Source: Emergomyces orientalis
Lineage: Eukaryota; Ascomycota; Eurotiomycetes; Onygenales; Ajellomycetaceae
Assembly (NCBI GenBank): GCA_002110485.1
Contig: MOWL01000067.1
Location: forward strand, 2,294,001-2,358,000
Length of the DNA stretch: 64,000 bases
Direction of reading: 5' to 3'
Shown here: piece by piece, positions 47,701-60,058 of the stretch
How positions within the stretch are numbered: position 1 is the first letter of the stretch
Layout of the letters: every line of letters begins with the position of its first letter
The notes under the pieces: model-generated
What the model saw: only the letters and a program-made list of their open reading frames with translations
What the model was told of the DNA's origin: nothing
The model's database searches: none
Translations under genes and position numbers: made by a program

Positions 47701-50700
47701 ATGCACTGGATCGTCATAGTTCTAAATCAAGCTCTGCAAAGTGGGGATAAATACCTCCAAAGGACGAGGGAGACTCTATTCCGTGCTGGCGGCGGTCCCT
47801 ATCAAAAATGGTATATTTCGGGTACGGAGTGTTACATACCCCATCCTGAATAAACGATTTCATGTATGCCTGTTCATACATACACGCATATACTATTATT
47901 ACAAAACGAAGTGCACTCTGCAATACACCAGCTAGAATGCATACATACCTGGTTCCAACTGGATATCAGTGGAAAATTTTCTTTCGCTCGTTGACGATTT
48001 CTCTGATACGTTCCAAGATGCCAAGTACCAGGTACTTGTTACCTTTTTTATTCTTAAAAAAAGGTGGGTAATATCTATTCTATTTTAAGGAACAAAAGGA
48101 GGGATCTAGGAATCTGAGGGCCTAGGGTGGAGCAGGGTATGGTTCATCGGAGATGAGATCTATTCTAGAACTCTGAAGAACTTGAAACTTTGGTAACTAC
48201 CAAGTAAGCAAACGGGGAAGCACAGATACCTTTTTCATGGGCAGAAATTAAGTATGTATTTTATCAGCATCTTCCAAGGTATTGAGAGATACGCAAGTAC
48301 TGATATTACTGATATGTCTGTCAGGCGGCCTATAAATTTCAAATCATTCAGCAGTATGTATCTTTCTCTTCTCCCATGAATTTGCAGTTTTGAGGTCAGG
48401 ATGCAAAGCTGCGGACATCTTGAACACGAATCAATGCCATTCCGTTCACAGAATTGGGCAATCGGCTACGAAACATCCCTATGCGATCAACCTAGGGAGC
48501 CATAAATTGGCAGTCAGAAATTGAAGACAGCACATGGCACTCGGAATATTTTCATGTCGGAAATTAGGAAGCTACAAAATGAAATTGGGATTTTTGTTTC
48601 GATGAATACTTTTGTACATACATACATGTACTGTACATCCTTCAACTTCTTAAATGTCGCATAGTGTCAGATTCCGACTCACGGCTCCACCAAAAAAGAA
48701 AGGGGCAAAATCCTCCGAAAAGTGAAATTATGAGCCACAACAAAGTAGAAAATCACTATTGTTCATTGGTCCAATAATTCCCACAGCAAGATCTGCAGCA
48801 TTTTTACAAGCGAGGGAAACATCCATTCGAGACGCCGCGGCTGGTGCTGAGCGAGACTACAGGACCTGTCTAGGTATATCGTATCGAATCAAGGGAGCAA
48901 CAGGGTAAAATAAGAAATCGTAAACTGCTTGTCTGGTTTCTGGGTATTTTTGCAGATCGCATAAAATAAATTCCTGGCTTTAACATAACCAGACAAACCG
49001 GTGAGGGGAAAGGAAGATAAAGGTAGGAATGATTCTAAACTACGCAGTACTCCTTTTCGGCCTCTTTATGACCACAGTATTAATCAGAGGGTACCATGAT
49101 TGGCTGTCCCTAAAGAGGTAGTGATATCAAAAAATATTTACATCCATTTTAATCAGGAATAATAATCTAAGGTGCAATTGGTTTGTGGGACTGCGCTGTT
49201 GCGACCCATTTTGCTGTAGCATACCGCCCGCAAATGCAGTACCTCACCCATTATTTTTATAATTATTACAGGTTAAGCCACCACGTCCAGCTCCGGAGCA
49301 CGTTCAACTCCCACCAGATGCTTTCAAGTGCCGGTGTCAATATCCGTTGTCAAAGCTTCCTTAACGGCTGGAGTTTCAGATGTCAGCGCATGATTATGCG
49401 TATCATTCATTAGAACCACAAACATTTGACCTCACCACCTGTGTATGCAGAACCTCTATATTCCATATGATCGAGAGATAATACTGAGATTGGTATTCTA
49501 AAGCCCTGTTTGTTTTAATATTTTCCGAGTGGGTATTACCACTGAGGCGCCACAAGAGCATGAAAAGACGGACGCAAAAATTCAGTGAATTTATTATTAT
49601 TATATTGGTGGCCAGCTTTTTTGTCCCCCTGAACGCCAGTAACCCGTGCTTTCGAACGATCTAGAAAGCCTGGGATGTTTGTTTATTTCTGGTGGGTCTG
49701 GTGGAGTGAACTGAATCGGACAACAAGATTTCAGGCCCATAACTATGTGGAGTTATAATTATCTGAGAAATTAAACGTTAAGGCAGTTGAACACACAATT
49801 TCCTGTACGAGGACCCTTGAGTCTGTACAAGGACAGGGCCACTGTTAACACCGAACAGTTCGCCTCGGTTGGTAGCACCGGAATCAAGTATTTCCGCCCC
49901 ATTCACAGCTCCGCAGCCGCCAACGCCCATTTTTTCAATTTAACCTAAAACCTCCGACACAGATGATGAGGATCTGACAACAAACTTCCATTTTCGAGCA
50001 AAAGTTGGGGTTTTCCTGCTTTTGATGGTGGGCCAAAGGAAAACAAAATGAACTTTTATTAGCGGCGATTTCTGGACAAATTCAAACCCCGAACCGTTGA
50101 AGACCACCACCGTCGTAATCCAGCGCTGAGAAATGGGGAAGATCAACCATTTTCACGAGGCAGCCCGCTTGTTAGATCGTGGATTCGTGGGTCAAATCGA
50201 CCAAATCCCGAAACTTAAACCGCAACATCCTCTCGGCACTTTTTGAGCCACTTTCTGTCTGGGGGGGGGAAGGGAGAAACGGGGATGGATGGAGCATGGT
50301 GTGGATGGGAAAGCCCCACTTCTCGTCTCGACCTTGCTTCTTTCATGTTCTCGGGTGATAGCAAGAAGGATCTGGGGGCAATATTGTTCCTTGGCCTTGC
50401 TAGGATTAAAAACGAAGAATTAGTGCCGAGATCGCCGGAACACCTTCTGTCCAAAATCTCACTACAATCAGGTGGCAGGGAGCAGTGACGTGCGGGTGTG
50501 GAGCACCAGTGTGAACTGGGCATACAGACACCAGTCTGTTTTTCCTGCCATCTTCTGTATTTTAATTTCTCCCAGGGGTATCCCCAGATCGTGTTGGCCT
50601 TAGTAAGGGTGGAACGGGGGTTTCTTCCGCGGTTATAGTTTACAATTTAATTACAGCTTCGTGGAGGTTTGTTCCCTGTTTCTCAATCTCCTCCCAAGTT

Positions 50701-51116
50701 CCCGGAACTCAATTTCGAAGCAGATTGAAATCCATCCCATCAGGTTATAAAAAAAATAAGATACGACCCCACGAACCACGATACACCCTCACGTAATACT
50801 CACCCCGGTCCAAACAAGCCTCCACCTCAATTTCTTCATGATTTTAGTGGTGCCATGGCCATCCCAACCGCCTGTCTGTCGGGGGTGAGAAAGGGAAATC
50901 AGAAACTAAAAATAGGACCCCTATGATGGAGTAAACGCCCGTTTGTGCACAAGTTCCACCACGGGACAAGCAGGTTTCTGATATTTCCCCTATTCGGCTT
51001 TCTTTTACCAGAACTTCTTCATCGACCTTTGGGAAGACGAAGTCTAGGGAGCCAAGTGCCCGGGTATGAAGGGGAGAGTGGACAATCTGTGCTCCTGAAA
51101 CATTCAACATAGAGTT

Positions 51117-51183
51117 ATTCCTGTTACTCTTCAAAAGGGTATTCCTGTTACTCTTCTCTGTCCACTTTGACGTCCACTTTGAC
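51117..51183. repeat. Two nested local duplications
   Basis: ATTCCTGTTACTCTTC occurs at 51117-51132 and again at 51141-51156; then GTCCACTTTGAC is tandemly doubled at 51160-51171 and 51172-51183. Two independent exact duplications within 70 bp suggest slippage or templated repair in this spot. Confidence 0.85.
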
Positions 51184-54100
51184 AAAAGCCGGCCAAGTCC
51201 CCCTGACATGCATCCGCCTTGATATCCATCTTCTGGAATCTGGCGGAGGTGATCTGTTAGTCCTGTCAGATTCGGGGAGATGACCCTTGAATGACCCCTG
51301 TCTAGCATTCCGCCGGGTATGTGCTGAGGTCAAGCTCTGTAGGGCTATTCTGCAAGCCTCTGCACATCTCGCAGGGTACTTTCCTGCAGAGAACATGCGG
51401 AAACAAGCAGTTAGTTGATCCATTATTCAAGCAAGGCAGCTCGCTCTCTCCCATCAGTGACGGATAATTATTGCAAGCGAAATCTATTCCTATCGCATCA
51501 TATTCGTACTCAGGCCGAGCAACGCTGAACGTACCTGTATTATTTCCATCCAGCCCACAACCAGCCCATTCGAAGCCGATCCAGCTATAATGCCCTTCTA
51601 AGTGCAAAAGGCCGAATAATAGCCCAGGCTATCAGCCCTGCAGATTTCTCAATGCGGTGGTCGGATGCCCAGTCTTTTTACATTTTTATTTTCTACTTCT
51701 TTCCCCCTTTGCAGCCATTGACAAAAATACGCCCACGGAATTCGTATCATTTTCTTACTCCTCCCATATCTCGCTACTAGCGGTAAACTCTGGAGAGTAC
51801 AGAGACGCACGACGCCTTTGCTTTTACGTCATGATGGCGTGGGTTCACATGGAAACTTGATATATGCTACCAAGATCGTGGCCTTCATTTCGCAGTCGCC
51901 GATCATACACATGACCATTTCACAGTGTACGGTTATACGGTGTCTCCGTATTATTACGTCGTGTATCCTTGTCAGAATAGATTACATACAGTACATGCCA
52001 AGATATAGACAAAACATTCATCTCGATTATTGCTTTGTGCTTGCAGCTTTCATCACATCAATCCCTGTTATTAATGCAGCTTCAGCTAGTGACTTGGTAG
52101 GAGATTTTGGAGCCGATTTTATGCGTATGTTTCAGGTGCCAGGGCTAATGCACCACCAACGAAGCAAACCATCAAAAACGGCGGCGATTGACAGTCATGA
52201 GCTGGGTACCTAACCTGTCACAACACGAGCAACCGCTCCCAAAATTATACTTGCACTCGCACATGCAGTAACTGACAGTATTATGGGAAGGCCGTTAGCA
52301 ATCATGAAAACTTTAAATAAAAAATAAGCTTTCAGGTCACACAAATAGGTAACATGCACAAGCACAGCATATGGTGAAATGGTGAAATTGCATATAACTT
52401 CCCAACGCTTTCCGTGTTCAGGTACATCGTAGACCTTTCGGATCCTCACATACATTCATATTGCCCGAGGTAGGCTCCCAGCATTGTTTTGAGAAGCCCG
52501 ATCATGGTACACAGACGCTTGGCTGCCGCCGTTGGCAACGCTGCTTTTATTCTTTCCCCACTATTCCTTGCCATTTGTGGCTGGAAGCTTGCAACCTTGC
52601 TTTTATGACTGAGAAGGGAATGTCAGTGATATTAACCCGAGCAGAGATTAAACTTGTCAAAATTTAGGGTCGAAGATACCAAAAACGAAGATTGGATGGC
52701 GATTTTCAACAGTTCGATAATTGAAAGCATTGAAAAAAGTATTCGTCTCAGTGATTATTGTTTCTAGAACAAGTAACTAAAAGGCTGGTCAAAATGAAAC
52801 GCAGAAGGGAAGGAAGTAGTTATACCCAAGCGAACCCAACACTAACATATTGCTGATTATTATGGACATCTCCATAATCATGGGATACTGCTGCCCATCC
52901 ATGGATGAGGAGCAGACAAGTGTTTCACGAACTATCTCCGTCATATATCGATTAATTGACAGGTTTTCTGCTCCCGTTCCCATAAAATATATAATTAATG
53001 GATGTTTTAGATTCGGCCCCCCTATTTTTTTTGCCATCCTGAAAGCAAACCATCGAGATGCGAGCGATTACATGTATCACAATGCAATGACATTTCGGTA
53101 CGAGTACCGGACCTGAATAAAGCACAATAAGGAGCTTTCCGAGGAAAAAATCATTAAAGATAACGGTATCACGTTTGCATAAATCTCCAAGCAATTCGTA
53201 TGCCTGCTTTGACGAAAAGTAGGAGGGCTATCAGATTTGTGGGACAAGGCCTAGCAGAGCAATGCGCCCTTTGGCTGTTGACGATTCGTTATTTTTGAAA
53301 ATTTGGTAGCACTAAGGTGCGAACTCAGGTTTCGAGTTTTCTTTTTCTGGGATACTGAGCTAAATAAATCAGGACAAGGGAAACGAAGTGAGAATGCTGT
53401 TCATTTCCTCGGGTTTCCGATTCGTTTTTTTGGACTCAATAATTCTGCGATAGTAGTGTGAATTCTGAGACAGTAATCTCTGAAGTTAGCTGTCAAAGCA
53501 ACGTAATTGAGACTCAACCAGGGCAGGCCTCTTAACGGGGAAATCTTAACGGGGAGAAATTATGAAAATATTCGGACAACATTGCTCCATGGTCCCTTCC
53601 GTGAGCCCCTATTTGACCCTTCGGATAGCTGGGACGCTGGAGGTAGTTGGACAAGGATTGAGACTCAATTGGGAACCTTTCCCCCTGGTTCTCAGAAAGA
53701 TGCGTCAAGGATCATCTGTCAGATCTCTGTGAAGATCGACTGCAGTAGAGCGCTGTTCGCTCTGGGCCGTTGGAATGTCTGTATCGTCTTCAAATGCTTG
53801 AATTCTCGCCCTGGATTCCTTCTTGCGTATTCAAGTGGTTGTTATCGAGACACCTTATGGACAGGTAACACGAAGAGGCATTGATGCTAGGAATCTCTAT
53901 GAGGACACCGAGCCATTGTATCCGAGATTAAAATCTCACCAATCTGTTGGTTGTGTCTGTGTCAGCCGCGGTGAATAATAATAGACCAGGGACTCCAGAA
54001 CATTGCTCACGAGGGTATGGGAGCAATACTAGTAAGTATGTGCTACCCTGGATCCCGTTCCCTTCCCCGCTCATGTCTCATAGAATACCTCCAGCGAGGC

Positions 54101-56936
54101 ATCTCGTTGATTGGTGGGTTTACCAAAGACTCCTGCCGAGGTATGTTAACCCGAAATAAACCCTAGAAGGACGTAGGGAGAGTTTAAAGTAATTTCAGGT
54201 TGGTAGCGAGGTGATTTGTAGAAAGATCAACATTATCATGCAATTTGGACAATGGGACTGTATGTGTCCGGTTTCATTGTGCTGAATTTCACACATATAG
54301 GGTGTATTGAATACCGAAGCCTTTGGAAAGGAAAGGGTATTACGGTATTCCTCCTAATTGGGGAGGTGCTCTCTCGTTTGATACGGAGCTCCATTTGCAG
54401 AGGCGCATGTACGCTGGCCTCGCATGTTCCGCTGTTTGAGTAGCGCTCTTAACATGGTAAGTGATAGCTCACAAATTATTCCAGGCGCAGGAAGCCGTCG
54501 TCGATGTTGACAATGAGCTGGAACTGAAAAATTGGCGAGCTGCATCGACTCTACCAAGCTTTTTGCTAAGCTTTCGTTTTGTACAGCAAACATCCTGTCT
54601 ATAGATAACAGTTGCTTTTTGCGACTGAGAACAACCTGATGGTTTTGCGGGCGCAAAATGATTGGTTGAGGAGGCTGAGATTTGAGGACAAAATCATGAC
54701 AAGCCTGTCAGCGCATTGAGAGCCACTACCTGTTGTGGCTCGGGAAACAGTGAGCTCATGGGCTGGCTCAGAGCAGCTTCCAGAAGCTAAGGGACTTTTT
54801 GGCGAGACAAAATTCCATGGGCCAAAACTTAGAAACATGACATGTTTGCGAGGGGAATTGGAGCCGATCCCATCCCGTTTTCTCCACATACCGCGCCCTC
54901 CAAAGTTTTCAACCTTAAAAAAGTGCTGCTTCCACCTCCAAAGCAAATTTTTATTTGTGGATTCTCTTTGTGATAAGTCATTTTGCGCGAGTTCGTGCAC
55001 GCCGCCGTTTCGAGATAAAAGGCTGCAGTTTTTGCTCCGTCTTCGCGCCATTATCTTGGATAAGCCTTCGGGCGAGGGCGTGGCATATTCCCAAACACCG
55101 AATTACAATGCCACTTTCACATAACCCATCCGACGGTCAAAAGCGAAGGGCAGCCTCTTCCCATTCTTCTGCGCCCTTCCTCTTAAGGTTTGCACCGGGA
55201 CCAGCGGAAGGTTGCCTGCTGTGGGTTTTTAGTAGGCCAAATGTCTAGGCTGGGAACCCTGGAAGCTTTTTGTGAGTTCAACGGGGATAGGCCTTGCAGC
55301 GCTGTACTGACAGAGGCTAGAGCTTCTCAGTCATCCTGGTATGCCTGTCAACTTATTAGCCATTTTGTCTTGCAATGACCAAAGAGAAACTTGTACTTAT
55401 TATTTAAAGTTCTTCAGCTCCCCATGCTATTTTCCCAGCTTGCTCAGTGTGGTGTTGTGTTACCCGGTGAGTAAGCAGTTTTGTTACCCTGCATTGTAAC
55501 CTTTGCATTATTGTACTCTTTCAACCGTTCTCGAATGCCCCTTCAAGCCGGGCAAGTGAGAGGCGTTCAGGTTTACGCAGTATCTGCAGGGGTATGACAA
55601 TGTACTGTGTATCACCAGAAAAGCGGTCAGGCAGCTGGTTTTCTGTTTTGATAGGGCTCAAGCTACATCAACAAGCATGGCTTTCTTGGTCTCGTAGTCT
55701 GTAACTACTCGTTGGCAGCGCCTTCAGGGACAAGAGTCTTTAGCAAACCTAATAGTTCCAACAACCTGAGGTATTCGTGGGGGCGGGATAAAACCTGGCT
55801 TCTGCCCTATTGCTTTTCAGTTGGATGTTAATATCAATACATCTAAGCGGGGAGCAGAATGTTATTGCATGTCAAAACCTCTTCCCTCATGGCCGAAGTC
55901 CAGCCCAGTTCTTCTCATTCAGGGTGCGTCGACTTCTGAATGTTCAAAAGAGAGTACCTGGGTAGTTAACTAGCGGAGTTAATTACATCACATTTCGTAT
56001 TAGGAAGTTTTCAACAGCATGAGTGGGTCAGATATCATTACTCACAGATCTGATGAAAAAAGTAAAAAATATATGATAGGGAGCTCTACAGGAGTTTTTT
56101 TGAAGCGGAAAATGGTAGAATTTCGCCCGCTGGTTCAACCATTAGCTTCAATTCCGGATGCGGGCTCGATCTATTATCAACGCCATTTTTATCAGCCAAT
56201 TGTCCCTGGGAATTTCTAACTCACCCAGTTTTACAACTCTGATCAATTGGCTCATTTTTGCCTCGCTAAATGCCACTTAGGCTCCTTTCCTTTGTGGTGG
56301 AAGCCAGAATTTTGCGAATTTTATAGGCTCACTTTGTCAAGGACAAATTAATTGTATGAATTCGAAGCGTGTGTAGGACAAATGATTAAGTGGATGTCGA
56401 TTGAGCCGCCCTATGGAAGCGTTTTGAAGACTAATGTCATGGTTCTGTTGGGTGAAGGGATTTACCTTTCCATACATGATAGAGAAGAATGATCAAAGAG
56501 AAGCAATCAGGAAGTATCCTGATTGTCAATTTCATAATTTTAAGTGTCCAGCTATCATTAATGCAACCCAAGTAGTTTGTGAAGAGCAGGAAATGATTTC
56601 GTTTCAGTTTCGTAGGTTACATGTTGAGAAATGACATGAATTACTCTAATATTTCCTTCAATTTCCACTTTACCTCCCCGTTTCAATGAACCGTTGATAT
56701 GAAATAAGTTATAAAATCCAGCTCGATTGGCAACAAATATTATAAGTTGTATTGAAGATAAATCGTATCAATCCTGGAGAGAAGAGGAATTAGTGAAATG
56801 GAGAAACACAGAGAGGAATGGGTGCTCTGTAATAAGTGACTCTGCCTTGATTAACGCCTAAATTCCATGAAGGTATCAAGAAGCACATCTGTCCGATTTC
56901 GAGAAACACGAAAGGAAAGGGGGAGGGGGACCAAAT

Positions 56937-57566
56937 TCACCATTTCCCATGCTTGAACCCAACCTCCTTCATCCTCCCTCTTTCCATAAACCCTCTTTGA
57001 ACATACCAATCTCTCAAACCTTCACCCCCATTTTTCCCTTCAGGATTGACTGCCATAATAGCCAATACACTTTTTACAGTCACTCCTTCGTGAACACGCA
57101 CTTCATAGTCTGCATCCCCGATAAATTCGCAGCAGTGATGCTCCGTCTCTTTCAGCGCTTCTATCAACGACGAGAGAAGAACGCTTCCAATCCCTCGCGA
57201 ATGATATTCGGGGTGGACGAAGAGAGACATCTCAACGGTGGGTCCGTAAGAGAGCATGTAACCCCTGAAGGGCGAAGCCTGACTGTATCCACAGACTTTT
57301 TCTGGGCTATTTCCTTCATTATTGGTATTTTCCTGCTCAGACTGCTCCACAGCAACAAGATAAGGTAACCCGCGTTCCTTTGCTTCGTGGAATCTCTTGG
57401 CTATATATGACAAAGGAGGGTTATTGGTAAGAAATGTTAGGACAGTATTTTGTACATAGTAGGTAAAAATGGAGTGGATTTGGGGGAAGTCTGATTCTGT
57501 CGCGGGGCGGATTTTGACATTCATTTTGAGAGGAATTTTCGTATTTTCAGTGTGGGCATATGACAT
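56937..57566 (-). CDS. GNAT-family N-acetyltransferase (phosphinothricin/MnaT-like)
   Basis: Intronless, 209 residues from the ATG at 57566; a second ATG at 57524 begins right at the domain (MNVKIRPATESDFPQI) and may be the true start (195 residues). The GNAT fold is visible: beta1 VKIRPATESD, TVLTF as in PAT-type enzymes, the beta4 strand VEMSLFVHPEYH, and the acetyl-CoA pyrophosphate loop SRGIGSVLL (residues 123-131), then a C-terminal RDWYVQRGF typical of the last strand/helix. PAT/MnaT relatives acetylate small amines such as phosphinothricin or methionine derivatives; the substrate here is unknown. An insertion (residues 76-90, EQENTNNEGNSPEK) lengthens the usual loop. It is divergent from the macro-domain gene with a regulatory-site-rich gap. 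Confidence 0.9.
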   Translation of the reverse strand: MSYAHTENTKIPLKMNVKIRPATESDFPQIHSIFTYYVQNTVLTFLTNNPPLSYIAKRFHEAKERGLPYLVAVEQSEQENTNNEGNSPEKVCGYSQASPFRGYMLSYGPTVEMSLFVHPEYHSRGIGSVLLSSLIEALKETEHHCCEFIGDADYEVRVHEGVTVKSVLAIMAVNPEGKNGGEGLRDWYVQRGFMERGRMKEVGFKHGKW

Positions 57567-58112
57567 TCGGGGGATGTTGAATTCCCGAAGTCTCTAGGAG
57601 TTATATTTCAAGGCGGGGAGTCATATACAATGGATGCACGTGCACATTTTCATTATCCCATCGAGCGCTGGAGTTTATATGCGCTTGGTGCAAAATGATG
57701 AGTCAGAACCCTAAAGATAAGATAAGATAAGATGCGGCAGCTCTCCTCTTGGAACAAATCAGGTTGTGTCACCGCGCTTACATGATATCATCACGCGGAA
57801 TCACGTGCCGTTTATGGCATCTCCAAATTTACGCACTTATTGGGATGTCATGATCCATCTTCACATAGTATTCATCTGAATAACTACTCACTGTGTACCT
57901 GGTTTCAATTCTTCTCATTTGGCAGAGGATTGGATTAGTGATATTCTTTCAACTTTGGTCTTCCGCGGGTTGTCTGTTATCAACAAAACCTTTCTTCACG
58001 CCTTTGTGTACTGTCAACCCCGCTCTCAGCTCACCCAAAAGTTCTGGCTCCCTTAACCTTTTTATCCATTTGGTAGCAGTACGCTGGGATTTTATTCCTG
58101 CACTGGAGCATA
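57567..58112. promoter_or_regulatory. Divergent promoter with GATA, AP-1/Gcn4-like and E-box sites
   Basis: 546 bp between the GNAT and macro-domain starts. Three abutting GATAAG hexamers plus GATG (57716-57734), a TGAGTCA heptamer at 57699-57705, a palindromic TGCACGTGCA at 57635-57644 and a second CACGTG at 57802-57807. The matches are exact; binding is inferred. Confidence 0.6.
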
Positions 58113-59192
58113 ATGGCGTCGTCTCGAATCCCAATATCTGAAATTCCTAATTTATCTCTCCTTTACAAGCTTAAACACTTGACTCCCGTCTCAAGTCCCC
58201 GGAGTTCCAAGCCCTCTCAATCCCTGAACAACTCAATCTGTTTTATTTGTAGTGATATCACAAAGCTCGAAGCTGACTGCATTGTAAATGCAGCAAACAA
58301 GTCACTGCAAGGAGGGGGTGGCGTTGATGGGGCAATCCATCGTGCAGCTGGTCGCGCGCTTCTTCAAGAATGTCGTGCCCTGGGAGGTTGCGCTACAGGC
58401 GATGCCAAAATAACCAACGCTTATAACCTGCCCTGTCGAAAAGTTATTCACGCCGTTGGTCCCATGTATTGGGCGGATGAGAATAGGGAAGCGCTTTTAC
58501 GCAATTGTTACTCACGCAGTTTAACGCTCGCCGCGGAAAGTGGATTGAAAAGCATTGCTTTCTCATCAATCAGTACTGGAGTCTACGGATATCCGAGTTT
58601 AAAGGCAGCGGAGGTGGCTATTTCTGCAGTAAAAAATTTCCTCGAAACAAGCTCAAAGCCTCTAGAACGCGTGATCTTTTGTACCTTTGAACAAAAAGAT
58701 ACAGATGCCTACCGTACACTTCTTCCGTGAGTGGCTTGCCTAGCTACCCTTTTTCGATTTCCATTTGGGAACATCAGGCCAACTAATTGTGAATTTTACA
58801 GGGAATATTTCCCACCAACAGAGCAAGATCTACCAACAGAGACAGAGCAAGAGCCTGAAGAGCCATCCCACCCTTCATCCTCGCCCGCAACACTCGCAGC
58901 TAGTCTTCCTGACCCCCCTACCTCAGAACCCACCCTGGAAGGTCAGCCAGGTGCCAAGAAGCCCAAGGTTGGCAGTGATGTCTCCGGAAGCCGAACTCTT
59001 GACAAAGATGGCGAGAGAAGTGAGGATGACTGGGAAAAGGTTGATCAAGCCGAAGCGACAAACACGGCGACGGAACGCCTCGATGATGAACCTGTTGAAC
59101 TGGATGATGCCCCTACTTCGGCAGATGTCCAAAGCGTCGTATCTAGTACCGCAGACCTCAAGGAAAGTGATTCTGCGGAAGGGAAGAAATGA
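58113..59192 (+). CDS. Macro-domain protein (ADP-ribosyl hydrolase/OAADPr deacetylase type)
   Basis: Two exons, 58113-58726 and 58802-59192, 334 residues. Residues about 35-205 are a MacroD/YmdB-class macro domain: ICSDITKLEADCIVNAANKS, the loop LQGGGGVDGAIHRAAG, GDAKITNAYNLP, VIHAVGP, SISTGVYGYP and VIFCTFEQKD. The Asn-Ala-Ala-Asn and glycine-rich loops that contact ADP-ribose are intact, so it is expected to remove ADP-ribose from proteins or hydrolyse O-acetyl-ADP-ribose. Exon 2 encodes a roughly 130-residue acidic, Ser/Thr/Glu-rich tail without a domain, absent from the bacterial relatives. The intron joins Pro-Glu-Tyr-Phe-Pro cleanly. Cytosolic, nuclear or mitochondrial location cannot be decided; no clear targeting peptide. 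Confidence 0.95.
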
Positions 59193-60058
59193 GTTGGTTA
59201 ATGAATACGAAGGTCTACGAATAGTTTATAGCGTTTCTCTTGGTGTTCAATTGTTATCATCCCTACCTTATTCCCCCCCTCCTCCCCTCCCCAACCCTAT
59301 TTCACAGTACCTCGAGGCCGAAATGTGATATTGACATTCGACTAACAACAATATCATACAACAATATCCATTACGAATGGCGGTGTATATTGTTTATATT
59401 CTCCTTGTTTATTGATTGCCTTCTGACCTTGTCGTTCATCAATTTCTTATGTGTTATTAACGAAACACAATCAGGGTTATGGGATTGGAGCAATGTAGGT
59501 GTAGGAAACCAGGCGTTTTGTGTTTCCCATATTGATAATGTACTTTGTTTTAATATTCAAGATTTGGGTGCGAGAAGCTGATTCGTGATGGTTTATTTCT
59601 ATGCGGTTAGGAATAGGTGTTTTTAGCAGATTAAAATAAAATAAAAACCCACAAGAAATATCCTGCCCGCTCATGCCTAAAATAAAAGCGAGGCGGCCCA
59701 GGCTTCTTGGGTACGATACAATGGTCGAAAGGTAGTGATGTCATATGATCAGCCAGCCCTAATTAGTCCACCAAATCAAGCAAACAAAACAAACCAAAAA
59801 CAAAACGGGCAAACATGTCATCACCCGCTTCCAGATCCGCCAGAAAATCTATCCCCGATTGTGATATTCAAAACACTTACGGAGCCCTCCGCAGCGCATT
59901 GCGCATGATTTCCCCCCCCAACCCTAAATATTGTAAACTAACCCCCGTCAATTAACAGCTAACATCCCCCATCCCCCCATCTATGGGCTGAAAAATTAGA
60001 AAAACCAACAGCACTTGCTCCAATCACCACCTCCGCTCCCAGGCCTGCGCTGCCAACA
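59193..60058. other. Intergenic: macro-domain 3' flank and imp2 promoter
   Basis: 866 bp, AT-rich up to 59750, then C-rich on plus approaching the imp2 start. Nothing coding seen. Confidence 0.6.

Larger units (their letters stand above)
41406..56936. other. 15.5 kb gene-poor region upstream of nsdD
   Basis: No exon, domain or RNA gene could be supported on either strand; the longest open frame is 154 codons, with no recognisable motif. Proximal part (41.4-42.6 kb): likely nsdD leader and promoter, with a T-run and a purine-rich tract at 42225-42262 that is CT-rich on the nsdD coding strand. The rest is moderately AT-rich, mostly unique sequence with scattered GTACTGTAC-type palindromes (42418, 43485, 44937, 48613), TACGGAGTA elements (42698, 46510), and small tandem duplications (44701, 51117, 53531). 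No transposon protein remnants or long terminal repeats were seen, though heavily mutated relics cannot be excluded. The far end carries the 3' flank of the GNAT gene. Confidence 0.55.

Noticed and set aside
50844..51607. Overlapping minus-strand frames (154, 91 and 101 codons)
   Set aside because: Different frames, duplicated DNA inside, no domain; a joined gene could not be built with plausible splice sites.
53507..55248. Plus-strand frames of 97-129 codons
   Set aside because: No domain or conserved-looking block; scattered in AT-rich DNA.
41406..56936. RIP-inactivated transposon filling the nsdD upstream region
   Set aside because: No reverse transcriptase, transposase or terminal repeats seen, and base composition is not extreme; cannot be excluded but not supported.
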